This document shows, in pieces, positions 53,801 through 63,856 of a stretch of DNA of 64,000 nt. The notes beneath the pieces were generated by a model. It saw only the letters and a list, made by a program, of their open reading frames with translations. It was not told the DNA's origin and did not search any database. The stretch's first letter is position 1. Every line of letters begins with the position of its first letter. The stretch lies in the NCBI RefSeq assembly GCF_002723915.1, contig NZ_BEWL01000006.1:112705-176704 (forward strand). Reading direction: 5' to 3'. The stretch is from Gluconobacter albidus (GTDB taxonomy: Bacteria; Pseudomonadota; Alphaproteobacteria; Acetobacterales; Acetobacteraceae). The translations under genes and the position numbers were made by a program.

Positions 53801-53985
53801 TGAAGCACTACCCGCGCACTCTCCTTGATCCAAACGGCTACACGACAGTGACTGTCCAGAACGAGGAACAGGAGGCGCGGGTTCGTGCCCGTTTTGCGGG
53901 GCAATCTGAACCGGAAGGCAAAGACGCTCCGCCCAAGCCCGTTATGAGACGCAAAGGGCGTACCCCCAATGTCAGGAAGTCTTAA
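53800..53985 (+). CDS. Small phage protein, unknown
   Basis: A 61-residue basic protein (HYPRTLLDPNGYTTVTVQNE, ending PVMRRKGRTPNVRKS) that overlaps the coat stop and the next gene by 17 bases. No family recognised; small head-region genes are common here. Confidence 0.5.
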   Translation: MKHYPRTLLDPNGYTTVTVQNEEQEARVRARFAGQSEPEGKDAPPKPVMRRKGRTPNVRKS

Positions 53986-54814
53986 CGGGACGCCCGGAGC
54001 TTCAGGCTACCTCGTTTCCGATCTTATCAGCATGTCCCTTCGTCAGATTGGCATAGGCGCAATGGGCACAACCGCCAGCGCTCCCGATCTCAGTGACGGT
54101 GTCATGCATCTGAACATGATGTTGGCCCAGTGGCAGCGGAAACGCTGGCTGGTACCCAACCTCATCGATCGGGCGTTCATGTCGACTGGCAAAAGCGTCT
54201 ATTACGTTGGGCCTGGTGGCGACCTCGATATTCCGGTACGGCCAGACAAGATCGAAGCGGCTTATGCGCGCTTGCTGAATGGCGCCCCACAATCCGTAAG
54301 TGGGCAGTTTAGTCAATCAGACTTCGACGGAGATTTTCTCGTTTCTGAAGACGGTCTGAATGCAGGCGTCCAGCCCATCGATTACGGCTTAGAAATCATC
54401 CAGTCCTACGAGGATTATGCTGGTCTCGGCCTCAAGGCACTCAGATCATGGCCCAACTACGCCTATTATAATCCCGCGTTTCCAATGGGTGAGTTCAGAC
54501 CCTGGCCTATTTCTGCGCCAGATATTTGGGAATTCCATATCGTCTTCAAGTCTCCTTTGCCTTCAAGTGTCGCGCTCACGGACGCCATTAATCTGCCTCC
54601 TGAATATTGGGACGCGATTATGTGGACGCTCGCGGCGAGAATGGCTCCGTCTTATGGGCAGGAAGCCAGTCCGACAGTGGTAGCGAATGCCAAAGCTGCA
54701 CTCACCACGATCAGAGCGTCAAACACTCAAGTACCGACGCTCGGGATGCCCTCAATCCTCACTCCAATCAACAATCCATTTTATTGGCCCGGTCTGGAGA
54801 TCCAGAGACTATGA
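53969..54814 (+). CDS. P22 gp4-like head-completion protein
   Basis: A 281-residue protein. The N-terminal 100 residues match packaged-DNA stabilisation gp4 proteins (ISMSLRQIGIGAMGTTASAPD, HLNMMLAQWQRKRWLV), with YYVGPGGDLDIPVRPDKIEA beyond. It seals the head at the portal. The stop overlaps the tailspike start by four bases. Confidence 0.85.
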   Translation: MSGSLNGTPGASGYLVSDLISMSLRQIGIGAMGTTASAPDLSDGVMHLNMMLAQWQRKRWLVPNLIDRAFMSTGKSVYYVGPGGDLDIPVRPDKIEAAYARLLNGAPQSVSGQFSQSDFDGDFLVSEDGLNAGVQPIDYGLEIIQSYEDYAGLGLKALRSWPNYAYYNPAFPMGEFRPWPISAPDIWEFHIVFKSPLPSSVALTDAINLPPEYWDAIMWTLAARMAPSYGQEASPTVVANAKAALTTIRASNTQVPTLGMPSILTPINNPFYWPGLEIQRL

Positions 54815-56736
54815 CACTCCCCGCTCTGGAGAAGATTGTATCTCTTCCGTCGCTAAAATCCTTCCTAAACGTTCTGCTGCAAAATGCTCCCGATGGGGTA
54901 TTGTCTGCTCCCGGAGTGGCGTTTGCGAATGACCAATCATCTGGTTTGTGCCGGAACGAAGATGGCTCGATTTCCATAGTCAGCCAGGGCAAGTCGTCGC
55001 TTCAGATCAATGCCGACGGCAGCTTGAGCGCGCTTGTCCCGTCTCTGGGGCTGAACGTCACCCTGGCCGGCAAGATGAAGCAGCTTGTCATGGTGACAGA
55101 CTTCGGTGTCGTGCATGACCCGAACGGAGAGAATGTCACCGCAAATTCGATCGCTTATCTCAGCGCCATCACCATGACCAGCGGGCAGGCGCGACTTCAT
55201 CACCCACAGAATATCACCGCCGTGCTGAACCCCATGATCTTCAAGGTTCCGATCCATCTGGAACTGGCGGGGACAATCATGCTGGCACGCGACACGAACG
55301 CCTCCATCATCGAGCTTCAATCCAGTAACATTGTGATTGATGGCCTTGGGACTGGTATTCTTGATGGCAATCGTACCGGACAGGTTGGTGGTGTAGGCAC
55401 TGCTCTGGCAGGTATAACGGCAAACTGCACAACTACCAGCGCCGCAATGCCCCTGCCTCCTGCCGACCCCATTGCGATCAGCAGTATCCGCATCCGAAAT
55501 TTGAAAATCAAAAGCGTCTTCAACTGGCCGATCAGTCTGGGGTTTATTTCTGACTGCCGGGTGGAGGGCTGCACGTTCTATGACAGCATGTCATCTCCAC
55601 AGTTTATTTTCAGCGCAGACAACTGCTGGTTTAATCACAACCACGTCTACGATATCACAGACGGTGGCTTTGTTTTTTATCAGGGCAATCGTCACTGCGG
55701 AGCGACCGGAAACATTATCCATGACTGTCATGACGGTATTGGCGTGTACTGCGACAACGACCAGATGTCGGCAGATATGTTCGTCACTATCCAAGGCAAT
55801 ATTGTCTACAATAACCGGGACAGTGGGATCGGCCTCACGACTGGCGGAAGCAATCCCGTATTGCTCCAGCAGCGGGTCATTGTGGCTGGAAATATTCTTG
55901 CCAACAACAATACGGGTGGCCGTAGCGGGGGTGGTTCCATTGGCATTGTTGGCGCTCAGGGCGTATTGATCGATGGAAATATGATCTTTGGCGACGGGTC
56001 TAACGGCACCGGAACAGACCCGTCTTATTCAATTTTCGTAGATGGTGTTTCGTCGTTTGTGACGATCCAGAACAACATCATTGGCGATTGTGGAAGTGCC
56101 AGCGCGTTGGGTGTTGGCATCTGGCTTGCATCTCCCAACAACTGTTCAGTCATTAATAACGGCTTCTACTGCACCCAAGGTGCCAGTGGCGTCATGAAGG
56201 CGGGTATCGGTGGCGGCTTTGGGGCTGCTGGTATCTATCGTGACAACTACACGATGGGCGCAATCAACGGCTATCTGGACCAGGTCAATAAGCCTGCCGA
56301 TCTGCTGATGCAGCAACGTCAGAGTAATGGGTCTCTGGCTATTTCCAATGGCATCGAGGTCACATCGGGCGACCTGATTGTGGATCAAGGTCGCATTGCC
56401 TTTTCGAATTTTTATGCCGCCACGGCTCAGGGAGCGAACCAGTCTGGAGCGCAAGCCTTTAACCAGCAAATGGTCATCGTCACTGTAGGCGCTTCCGGTG
56501 CTGGCGTTATACCGGATATCGACATCCCAAATGGCGCACCGGTTCTGATTTTCAATCGAACTGGCAACAGCATCAAGATTTATCCCAACACAAATGGACA
56601 GATCGAAGGGCTTGGCGAGGACAACCCGCTTTCTCTGGCAAACACACAGTGCCTGATGATGTTCAAACAGCCATCTACGACATACACGGGTGGCCAGTGG
56701 TGGACGACGCTCATGCCAGCGGGAACAGGCAGCTGA
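54811..56736 (+). CDS. Tailspike-like parallel beta-helix protein
   Basis: A 641-residue protein whose ATG is coupled to the gp4-like stop. After a short helical N-terminus, residues 150-470 show right-handed beta-helix repeats: IVIDGLGTGILDGN, NCWFNHNHVYDITDGGFVFY, GNIIHDCHDGIGVY, GNIVYNNRDSGIGLTTGG and NNIIGDCGSASALGVGIWL. The C-terminus (about 560-640) is a beta-rich cap. Likely binds or cuts host surface glycan. The N-terminal head-binding domain of P22 gp9 is not recognised. Confidence 0.75.
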   Translation: MTLPALEKIVSLPSLKSFLNVLLQNAPDGVLSAPGVAFANDQSSGLCRNEDGSISIVSQGKSSLQINADGSLSALVPSLGLNVTLAGKMKQLVMVTDFGVVHDPNGENVTANSIAYLSAITMTSGQARLHHPQNITAVLNPMIFKVPIHLELAGTIMLARDTNASIIELQSSNIVIDGLGTGILDGNRTGQVGGVGTALAGITANCTTTSAAMPLPPADPIAISSIRIRNLKIKSVFNWPISLGFISDCRVEGCTFYDSMSSPQFIFSADNCWFNHNHVYDITDGGFVFYQGNRHCGATGNIIHDCHDGIGVYCDNDQMSADMFVTIQGNIVYNNRDSGIGLTTGGSNPVLLQQRVIVAGNILANNNTGGRSGGGSIGIVGAQGVLIDGNMIFGDGSNGTGTDPSYSIFVDGVSSFVTIQNNIIGDCGSASALGVGIWLASPNNCSVINNGFYCTQGASGVMKAGIGGGFGAAGIYRDNYTMGAINGYLDQVNKPADLLMQQRQSNGSLAISNGIEVTSGDLIVDQGRIAFSNFYAATAQGANQSGAQAFNQQMVIVTVGASGAGVIPDIDIPNGAPVLIFNRTGNSIKIYPNTNGQIEGLGEDNPLSLANTQCLMMFKQPSTTYTGGQWWTTLMPAGTGS

Positions 56737-56737
56737 T

Positions 56738-58177
56738 ATGGCGCGGATCAACCTTGGAGGCGGCTCATATCTAGCGGCCAGCGCATCGGTTTCGGCGCAG
56801 CGTTGCCTGAACCTGTACGCTGAGCCATTGCCGCAGGTGCAGGAAGAGCCGATCCAGTTTGCCTATTACCCGACACCCGGTATGCGCCCGGTCTATCGCG
56901 ACACCACGCCTGCCCCTGTTCGTTGTCTCTATACGACCAGTCAGGGCGATCTGGTGGCCGTAATCGGTGGCAATGTCGTGCGCATCAACGCAGGCGGGTC
57001 TGCAACTTTTATCGGCAACATCGATGACGGCGTGACACAGGTCCGCATGATCGATAATGGGCTGACGCTGTTCATCGTGGATGGAACCGAGCGCGGGGGG
57101 TGGTACTGCTCCATGCCGCCCGGCCCCGGTGAGGCGTTTGGATTTCTAACCAAGATCAGTGACACAGCTTTTTATGGCAGCGTGACGATTGGCGTGCTGG
57201 ACCAGTTCTTCCTGTTCGTTCAGCCTCGGTCCCGGCACTGGTACACATCGCCGTCTGACTTTACGGATGAGGCCACGACACCCTTCGATAGCCTCTATAT
57301 CGCCAGCAAGACGAGTTACCCTGATCAGATCGTCGGGCTTGCCGTGGTGGCGCAGTCCATCTGGATCTTTGGAAGGCAAACGACAGAAGTCTGGTACAAT
57401 TCCGGTGCGTCTGACTTCCCGTTCCAGCGCAATCCGTCCGTGGTTGGCCTACACGGGTGCCTGTCTGCGGCTTCCATCGCTCACACGTTCGGGGCTGTCT
57501 ACTGGCTCGGCCGCGATACGGCTGGTCAGGCGCGGGTCTTCGAAGGGCAGGCGAACACAGCTGAGGCTGTCAGTTCGTTCCCGATTACCCAGGCGCTGCA
57601 AACCTATGGCGATCTGTCAGACGCGATCGGACACACCTATCAGCAGGGCGGTCATCGGTTCTACGTCCTGACGCTGCCCCGCGTCGGCAAGACATGGGTG
57701 TTCGATGCGGACACGCGCCTGTGGCACGAGCGGTGTGGTCTGGATGCAGACGGAAACGAAACGCGCATCCGGGCCAACTGCTGGGCTGGAGCTTATGGCC
57801 GGGTCTATTGCGGCGACTGGAAGAACGGCACGATCTATGAGGTCTCGCCCGATTGTCTGGACGACGCTGGCACACCGATCAAACGCCAGCGAGCTTTCCC
57901 TCACCTGCTGACGGCCGGCACGCGCGGCATTCACCGCCAGTTTATGCTCGACATGCAGAACGGATCGGGCATCACAGTCGATGTGGACTGGTCGGACGAC
58001 CGGGGCGCGACGTTCTGCACGCCGCAGCCCCTCCCCTTGGGCACAAGCGGCAACGTCTGGCCGAGTATCTGGCGACTGGGGCTGGCGCGTGATCGCGTGT
58101 ATCGCATCACCTGGACGGGGCCGGCCCATACGGCCCTCATGGGCGCGTTCATCAACGTGGATCCGGTGAAGACATGA
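56738..58177 (+). CDS. P22 gp10-like packaged-DNA stabilisation protein
   Basis: A 479-residue protein from the ATG at 56738. Family signature: ARINLGGGSYLAASASVSAQ, RCLNLYAEPLPQ and IQFAYYPTPGMRPV at the start; a seven-bladed-like repeat follows (WIFGRQTTEVWYNSG, VYWLGRDTAGQARVFEG, GRVYCGDWKNGTIYEV). In P22 gp10 forms the tail hub and binds tailspikes. Overlaps the next gene by four bases. Confidence 0.85.
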   Translation: MARINLGGGSYLAASASVSAQRCLNLYAEPLPQVQEEPIQFAYYPTPGMRPVYRDTTPAPVRCLYTTSQGDLVAVIGGNVVRINAGGSATFIGNIDDGVTQVRMIDNGLTLFIVDGTERGGWYCSMPPGPGEAFGFLTKISDTAFYGSVTIGVLDQFFLFVQPRSRHWYTSPSDFTDEATTPFDSLYIASKTSYPDQIVGLAVVAQSIWIFGRQTTEVWYNSGASDFPFQRNPSVVGLHGCLSAASIAHTFGAVYWLGRDTAGQARVFEGQANTAEAVSSFPITQALQTYGDLSDAIGHTYQQGGHRFYVLTLPRVGKTWVFDADTRLWHERCGLDADGNETRIRANCWAGAYGRVYCGDWKNGTIYEVSPDCLDDAGTPIKRQRAFPHLLTAGTRGIHRQFMLDMQNGSGITVDVDWSDDRGATFCTPQPLPLGTSGNVWPSIWRLGLARDRVYRITWTGPAHTALMGAFINVDPVKT

Positions 58178-58554
58178 GCGGCACGACAAAAGCAGCGAAT
58201 TACCAGATCGGATTTCCTCAGGGGCCCCTGTCCGTCAACGGCGTGATGACGTCGGAATGGCAGCGGTTCTTTCTGTGGATGTTCAATCGGACGGGCTCGT
58301 CCCAGGGCATCGACGGCGCTTACGTGGCGGGACAGTCGAGCCAGAACGCATCTGATATCGCAGCCCTGACCCTTCTGGCCAAGGAAGCCCTGCAGGACGC
58401 ACAGCTTGCCCTTGCCGACGCCTTGGCTATCCGTGCCGAAGCTAGAAAAGCGTTGGAAACTGCGGAGGATTTGGCTATCATGCGTGTTACGACGTGCAAT
58501 GCACGAGACGGGTCATTCCTGAATGAAAGCATGGTCCTCCCGACCATGATCTGA
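58174..58554 (+). CDS. Small tail-region protein with coiled coil
   Basis: A 126-residue protein. The first 40 residues (GPLSVNGVMTSEWQRFFLWM) match a short phage motif seen before tail-needle or lysis genes. Residues 55-100 are an Ala-rich heptad coil (DIAALTLLAKEALQDAQLAL). It is in the position of P22 gp26 (needle), but only a coil is seen, so that role is inference. Confidence 0.6.
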   Translation: MSGTTKAANYQIGFPQGPLSVNGVMTSEWQRFFLWMFNRTGSSQGIDGAYVAGQSSQNASDIAALTLLAKEALQDAQLALADALAIRAEARKALETAEDLAIMRVTTCNARDGSFLNESMVLPTMI

Positions 58555-58555
58555 C

Positions 58556-58873
58556 ATGGCCGTCTCTCCGCAATCGCTTTGTCCCGGAACAACCCTGACA
58601 GCTTCTGACGCCACGATCGTCACCGGAGCCTCCGGCACAACTGTTCTGACGTCTTCCACATTCGCCAATCCGACCACGGCAGCGGCCACACTGACGATCA
58701 AGCTGACGCGCTCTGGCGGTGCCGCTATTACGCTCGTGCCCGGACGGTCTGTTGCGGCCGCTTCAACGGTCCAGCCTCCGGAGCTGTCCGGACTGATCCT
58801 CTCGGCGAACGATACCCTCACGGCCTCTGGTGATGGCATCGCGGCCGTAGTGAACGGGTATGTCGCCTCGTGA
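58556..58873 (+). CDS. Small beta-rich phage protein
   Basis: A 105-residue, Thr/Ala-rich protein predicted to form a beta sandwich (TTVLTSSTFANPTTAAATLT, ELSGLILSANDTLTASGDG). Small decoration or tail proteins have this look. Overlaps the next gene by four bases. Confidence 0.6.
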   Translation: MAVSPQSLCPGTTLTASDATIVTGASGTTVLTSSTFANPTTAAATLTIKLTRSGGAAITLVPGRSVAAASTVQPPELSGLILSANDTLTASGDGIAAVVNGYVAS

Positions 58874-59226
58874 TGACCGATGCTGAAATCCTCGGCGCAC
58901 AGGCGCCCAAACACGCCGTGATCTACCGGGATGGTGATGCGGTGGGTATGCTTCTGCCCATCACGACGTCTGTCTGGGAAGTCCATTGCGGCGCGGCCTC
59001 GGCCATGCGGGGTAAGGCTGCCCTTGCCGCCTTCCGGCGCCTGCTGTCCGAGTTCTGGTTCGATCACCCCGAGGTTCAGGAGCTGATTGGGGTTATGAAA
59101 TCAGAGCACCTCTGCGCTCGCTACAATGCCGCTCGCCTTGGGTTTGAGCGCGTCAATACAAGCCCGATTGCATGGCCAGACGGGACGGTTCGCGAAACTG
59201 CCGATTACAGGATGAAACGCCCATGA
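58870..59226 (+). CDS. GNAT-like phage protein (DUF2824/T7 gp13 type)
   Basis: A 118-residue protein with a reduced acetyltransferase-like core: VIYRDGDAVGMLLPITTSVWEVHC, AAFRRLLSEFWF and HLCARYNAARLGFERVNTSPI. Similar small proteins occur with the ejection genes of P22- and T7-like phages. No acetyl-CoA loop is obvious, so catalysis is uncertain. Confidence 0.65.
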   Translation: MMTDAEILGAQAPKHAVIYRDGDAVGMLLPITTSVWEVHCGAASAMRGKAALAAFRRLLSEFWFDHPEVQELIGVMKSEHLCARYNAARLGFERVNTSPIAWPDGTVRETADYRMKRP

Positions 59227-59963
59227 TCCGCCATCCCGCTGCCCCGTGCGACTATCGGCCTGGGGTCTGTTTCGATATTGGCGCGGCGGTTGGTGGCGCC
59301 GCTCAGGCTGCCGGAACTGCTGCCGCGACCGCCATGCAGGTCAATGCTGAAAAGCAGGCACGGCAGACCGCCATCAATACGGCGAACAGCGTAGCGCCAA
59401 CGATCACGAACAGTGCGACCACGGCAAACGCCCTGCTCGATCCATATGCCTCGACCGGCACGAACGCGATCAACAGCCTGTCGAATGGTCTGACGGAGAA
59501 TTATCTTCAGAGCACGCCCGGCTATCAGTTTACGCTGAACCAAGGTGAACAGGCCGCGACCAACAGCGCGGCGGCGCGTGGTCTGGCAGACAGCGGCGCG
59601 GCGCTCAAGGGCGCCTCCACTTACGCGACCGGGCTCGCTGACAGCACGTATCAGAACCAGTTCAACGACACGAACGCCTTGGCGCAGGAGGGCTACAACG
59701 CCCTTGGGCAGCAGGGCAACAATACCATGACCGCGGCGAACAATGCTGGTCAGATCAAGATGGAAGGCGCGAACGGGGCCATGGCCACAACCGTTGGTGC
59801 GGGGAATGCCTTGGCGAGTGGATTAAGCTCGATCGGCAATACGGCCAGCCAGTACAGCCTTTACAACGCCCTTCTGGGTGGAGGTAGCAGCGCACAAGAC
59901 GGGAACTGGTCAGAGGGTAAAGCCGCAACAGGCGAAAGCGACTGGAGTTCTCAGTATGGCTAA
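59223..59963 (+). CDS. P22 gp7-like DNA-ejection protein
   Basis: A 246-residue protein from the ATG at 59223, overlapping the GNAT-like stop. Composition is Ala/Gly/Asn/Gln-rich, helical and low in charge (VGGAAQAAGTAAATAMQVNA, LNQGEQAATNSAAARGLADS), with the RGLADSGAALKG motif seen in phage DNA-transfer proteins. Probably released from the head into the host envelope during infection. Confidence 0.7.
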   Translation: MIRHPAAPCDYRPGVCFDIGAAVGGAAQAAGTAAATAMQVNAEKQARQTAINTANSVAPTITNSATTANALLDPYASTGTNAINSLSNGLTENYLQSTPGYQFTLNQGEQAATNSAAARGLADSGAALKGASTYATGLADSTYQNQFNDTNALAQEGYNALGQQGNNTMTAANNAGQIKMEGANGAMATTVGAGNALASGLSSIGNTASQYSLYNALLGGGSSAQDGNWSEGKAATGESDWSSQYG

Positions 59964-61443
59964 TTTCGACACAAACGCCCTCATGCCGACGTCCCTTCCT
60001 CAGCAGACGAACCCGCTTGAGTTCGCGTCTCAGGCCATTGGCGTGCGCAATGCCCTGCTCGGCAACAAGATCCAGCAGGCGCGATATGATGCCGATATGG
60101 CGCAGGGGAACGCCCTGCTCGGCGCGACAGGGGCGGACGGGAAAACTGATTACGCCAAGGCCCGGGCGGCTATGGCTGCCGATCCGGCTGCTGCCTATGG
60201 CGCCGCGCAGGCTATGCGGGAACAGAACGCCTCCCGGCAGGAAGATGTGCTCAATCAGGACGCGCAGCTTTCATTCCAGGAGCATGCCCGCAACGCCGTT
60301 GCTGGAGCATTTATCCGAGCGGCTGAAAATCCGACCAACGCCAATATTCAAGGTGCTGGAGCCTTTATCGCGCATCTGACGCCGGGAGCCCGCGACCAGA
60401 TTGCCAGCACAACCAAAGACCTCCTGTCACTCCCGACAGCCGAGCAGCGATCCGAGGCTATTAAGACACTCGCAACGTCCACCCTTCCCGGCCATGACCA
60501 GATTGCCCAGACGTTCGGTACGCCAACGAGCGTGGACGACGGCCAGACGATCCAGACGGGAACGCAGGCCTCCGGCATGGGCGGCGGGGCGTTCACTCCT
60601 GCGTCTGGCGTGCAGCGGCAAATTTCGCCCGAAACCAATTCGTCTCCCATCGACATCGTGAACCCAGACGGCTCGCATAGCATCCTGCGCCGCGATCAGG
60701 TGGTCGGTGGCACGCAAGGGCGCCCGACCGTACCGCCTGAGGTTATGGGGTCAGGACGGTATCCGGCAGCGCAGCCTGCAAATCCGGGGTATCAGTCTGC
60801 TCCAGCAGCGGGCCAGACAGCAGCCCTCACCGAAACTGCGCAGGCAGGAGCGCAGGGTGCCAATGCTCTCATGCAGGCATCTGCGAACCGGAACGACCGG
60901 ATGGCTGCACTCGGCAATATGTCGTCTGACCTTGAAGGCTTCACGTCCGGCCCCGGCAGCGAGCGCATCCGGCATTTTGCATCCGTCTTTGACAACTGGA
61001 CGGGGGATGACTGGAAAAGCAACGAAATCGAAAGTGCCCAGTCCTTCAATAAATGGGCCCAGAACCTAGCCAACGCTCAGTCTCAGGCGCTTGGATCAGG
61101 TACCGACAGCAAGCTTGCGGCCGCTGTGCATGCCAGCCCGAACAGCGCACTTCAGGGTTCCACAAACCGACTGATGATCCACCAACTCATGGGCAACGAG
61201 GACGCCATCAATGCCAAGGCGCAAGCTTGGAAAGCCTCGGGGATGCAGCCTGCGCAGTTCCAGCAGTGGAACCAGCAGTTCAGCCAGAGTTTTGATCCGC
61301 GCGCCTATCAGCTTCTTCGGATGACACCAGACGAGCGCAAGACAGTGTTCGACGGCATGAAGAAGTCAGGCCAGATCGAAGAGTTCAAGAAGAACTACAA
61401 CGCAATGGCAGCGGCCGGGCTGGTACCAAGTGGCGAGCGTTGA
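59956..61443 (+). CDS. P22 gp20-like DNA-ejection protein
   Basis: A 495-residue Ala/Gln-rich protein from the ATG at 59956, overlapping the previous gene by eight bases. The N-terminus has QAIGVRNALLGNKIQQARYDA; the centre is low complexity; the end is helical (FQQWNQQFSQSFDPRAYQLL, DERKTVFDGM). Its position between the gp7-like and the transglycosylase gene matches P22 gene 20. The assignment is by position and composition. Confidence 0.65.
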   Translation: MANFDTNALMPTSLPQQTNPLEFASQAIGVRNALLGNKIQQARYDADMAQGNALLGATGADGKTDYAKARAAMAADPAAAYGAAQAMREQNASRQEDVLNQDAQLSFQEHARNAVAGAFIRAAENPTNANIQGAGAFIAHLTPGARDQIASTTKDLLSLPTAEQRSEAIKTLATSTLPGHDQIAQTFGTPTSVDDGQTIQTGTQASGMGGGAFTPASGVQRQISPETNSSPIDIVNPDGSHSILRRDQVVGGTQGRPTVPPEVMGSGRYPAAQPANPGYQSAPAAGQTAALTETAQAGAQGANALMQASANRNDRMAALGNMSSDLEGFTSGPGSERIRHFASVFDNWTGDDWKSNEIESAQSFNKWAQNLANAQSQALGSGTDSKLAAAVHASPNSALQGSTNRLMIHQLMGNEDAINAKAQAWKASGMQPAQFQQWNQQFSQSFDPRAYQLLRMTPDERKTVFDGMKKSGQIEEFKKNYNAMAAAGLVPSGER

Positions 61444-63856
61444 TCAGGTCTATGAGGACGCCGGGAAATACTGGAACGTAGACCCGAACGTCCTGCGTGC
61501 GGTTCACCAGGTCGAGGATCCGAAGAACGATCCGAAGGCCCGGTCTCGTGCTGGGGCCATCGGGCACATGCAGTTCATGCCGGATACGGCCCGTAGCCTC
61601 GGCATCGATCCGACTGACCCGGTTCAGTCAATCTATGGCGCGGCACGCCTGCTGGACGAAAACCTGAAGCGATACGGCAATCTCCCGGATGCACTCCGGG
61701 CCTACAATGGCGGAACTGACCGCACCAAATGGGGGAATTCTGAAACCATGGCATATCCCGGCAAGGTTGCGGCCAGCTATCAGCCACCTCAGAAGCAGCA
61801 GAATACCGCCGCTGACACAGATGCCTTTGCCTCGACGTTTGGAAGCAGCCTTGGCGATAGTTCTCCCGCGGCGGACAAGCCGAGCTCAGGAAACGCCTTT
61901 GATGCCATGTTCGGACACGAGGACGGCGAGAGCACGGCCCAGAAGCCCGAACTCTCCCGCGCCGAAAAGGCGTGGACCCTCGTCAACGACACGGTGAACT
62001 CGGCAGGACGAGAGATTGACCGGACATTCGGTGTTGGCGTCCCTCACCTCGTGAGCTGGGCCACGTCTCTCGGGCATCACATGGACAATCCGGTTTCCGA
62101 GACCGCTCGGAGGGCTGGTGATTGGGTCGCCTCGAAAGAAGATGCAGACGAGGCAGCGCGTAAAGACGACTACGGTGCGCCCTATACCGATGCGGCCGGG
62201 ACGATGCTCGGCGCTGGACTGGCGACCGGTCTGGGTGGTCGTATCGTTCGTCCGGCTGCCGCTGTTCTGGACGGCACGCGCGGCGGCCGAATTGTCGCTA
62301 ACGCCCTGACTGGTGAAGGGCCGGCCGCCATGCGGTACGCCAATAATGCCCTTGTAGCAGGAACACAGACCGGTCTGGCGGGTGGCGATGCAAAGGATGC
62401 TGCGGCACTCGCCCTCGGCCTTGGTGCGGCGGGTAAGCTGGGCGGAAAAGTGCTGTCACCAGTTACAGACCGGCTTTCCGCAAGTATGCGCCGAGCCATC
62501 GATTATCTGGATCCTGAAGGCGCGACTGCGCATGCTGACTCGGAAACTCCCCCGGGAGTGCGGACAGCTGGTGCGACGGCCGATCCGGCCCCAATCAGCA
62601 CTTCCGCACAGAAGGCTGAGGAGAAGGCCCAGATCAAGGCAATCTCCAAGGTCGGCGCATTTAGTGACCCAGAGAAAGCCGCAGATGCAATCGTGAAGGC
62701 GTTCACCAGCAAGGATGGCACGCGCCTTTATCAGGCCCAGACGCCGGGAGTGTTCCAGACCTCAGCCGTTCGAACGCAAGACCCGAAGATGGCCGGGCTG
62801 GAGAACAACCTGCGCGACCTCTATCCGGATGCCTTCCGCACGCTTGATAGCGCGAATGACCATGCTTACACGCAGCACCTGCGGGAGGTGATTGGTACGC
62901 CAGAGCAAATCCACAACCTCGAAGCCGAGCGATCCGCGTTTGAAGAAGCGCAGCGCACCAAGGCTTTCGAGAACGAAGAAGCCGTGCCAGTGGGCGCGCT
63001 CCATGCAACGCTGGATAGCCATATCGCGGCAAACAAAGGGAACGATCCGGTTCGGCAGGCCATCATAAAGGCCAAGAAGGCCCTTCAGGATGTGACTTTT
63101 GCCAAGGAAAACCCTTCCCCCACGCACAGCCTCTGGAACGAGCCAGAGGACCCGGTGCGTTGGGCCAAGCCGTCCGACCTGTGGAATGTTCGAAAGGCGA
63201 TCGGGTATGGCCTTCAGAAGGCAGCAGCTGGCGAGGATGCGAACATGCGTGCGGCGGCTGCTCGCCTGTCTCCATTCATGGATGACCTTGCCAACCACAT
63301 CGACCAGGGCGCGCCCGGCTTCCACGATTACCTTGAGGGATATTCCCGCCGTTCGGGCAACATCGACAGCCTGCGCTTTCTCCAGTCGCGTGGCCTGACC
63401 CAGCCATCCACAAACGCCCCGACAGGCGAGAGCGTGAATTACACGGCGCTAAAAAACCTGTTCAAGCAGATCGACAAAAACGAGGTTTCGGTTGCGACCA
63501 AGGGAACGGACGCCATCACGCCGGAGCAGGAAGCGCGCCTTCGGACTGTCTTCCGCGACATGCAGGCAGAGCGGACGATGCGCGATGCGGCCCGATCCAA
63601 TGGATCGAACACGTTCAAGAATGCCATGCAGCAGCGCCAGAAGGAAATCCGGGGTGGACACTTCGGAGGTGTGGCCAGCACGCTCGGAGGCCTACTTGGG
63701 GCGCAGGAGGGCGGCTTGATGACCGGTGGCGTCACGGGTGCGGCGCTTCATGCTGGCAATGCACTGATCGGGCATGCTCTGGCCAACCGGCGCCTAACCA
63801 AGATGGAGCAGACGGACCAGGCCGTCATCAACCACCTGCTTGGTCAGTCGCGGTAA
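61430..63856 (+). CDS. P22 gp16-like ejection protein with lytic transglycosylase domain
   Basis: An 808-residue protein from a GTG overlapping the previous stop by 14 bases. Residues 1-105 form an SLT-type lytic transglycosylase: LRAVHQVEDPKNDPKARSRAG with the likely catalytic Glu, GHMQFMPDTARSLGID and ALRAYNGG. A Gly/Ala-rich hydrophobic section (around 250-340) and long helices follow. It likely opens the peptidoglycan during DNA ejection. P22 gp16 lacks a large SLT, but many P22-like phages fuse one here. Confidence 0.8.
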   Translation: MASVDQVYEDAGKYWNVDPNVLRAVHQVEDPKNDPKARSRAGAIGHMQFMPDTARSLGIDPTDPVQSIYGAARLLDENLKRYGNLPDALRAYNGGTDRTKWGNSETMAYPGKVAASYQPPQKQQNTAADTDAFASTFGSSLGDSSPAADKPSSGNAFDAMFGHEDGESTAQKPELSRAEKAWTLVNDTVNSAGREIDRTFGVGVPHLVSWATSLGHHMDNPVSETARRAGDWVASKEDADEAARKDDYGAPYTDAAGTMLGAGLATGLGGRIVRPAAAVLDGTRGGRIVANALTGEGPAAMRYANNALVAGTQTGLAGGDAKDAAALALGLGAAGKLGGKVLSPVTDRLSASMRRAIDYLDPEGATAHADSETPPGVRTAGATADPAPISTSAQKAEEKAQIKAISKVGAFSDPEKAADAIVKAFTSKDGTRLYQAQTPGVFQTSAVRTQDPKMAGLENNLRDLYPDAFRTLDSANDHAYTQHLREVIGTPEQIHNLEAERSAFEEAQRTKAFENEEAVPVGALHATLDSHIAANKGNDPVRQAIIKAKKALQDVTFAKENPSPTHSLWNEPEDPVRWAKPSDLWNVRKAIGYGLQKAAAGEDANMRAAAARLSPFMDDLANHIDQGAPGFHDYLEGYSRRSGNIDSLRFLQSRGLTQPSTNAPTGESVNYTALKNLFKQIDKNEVSVATKGTDAITPEQEARLRTVFRDMQAERTMRDAARSNGSNTFKNAMQQRQKEIRGGHFGGVASTLGGLLGAQEGGLMTGGVTGAALHAGNALIGHALANRRLTKMEQTDQAVINHLLGQSR

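Noticed and set aside
52739..53833. A 364-codon open frame opposite the coat gene
   Set aside because: Arg/His-rich shadow composition, no start site; the plus strand encodes a recognisable P22-type coat.
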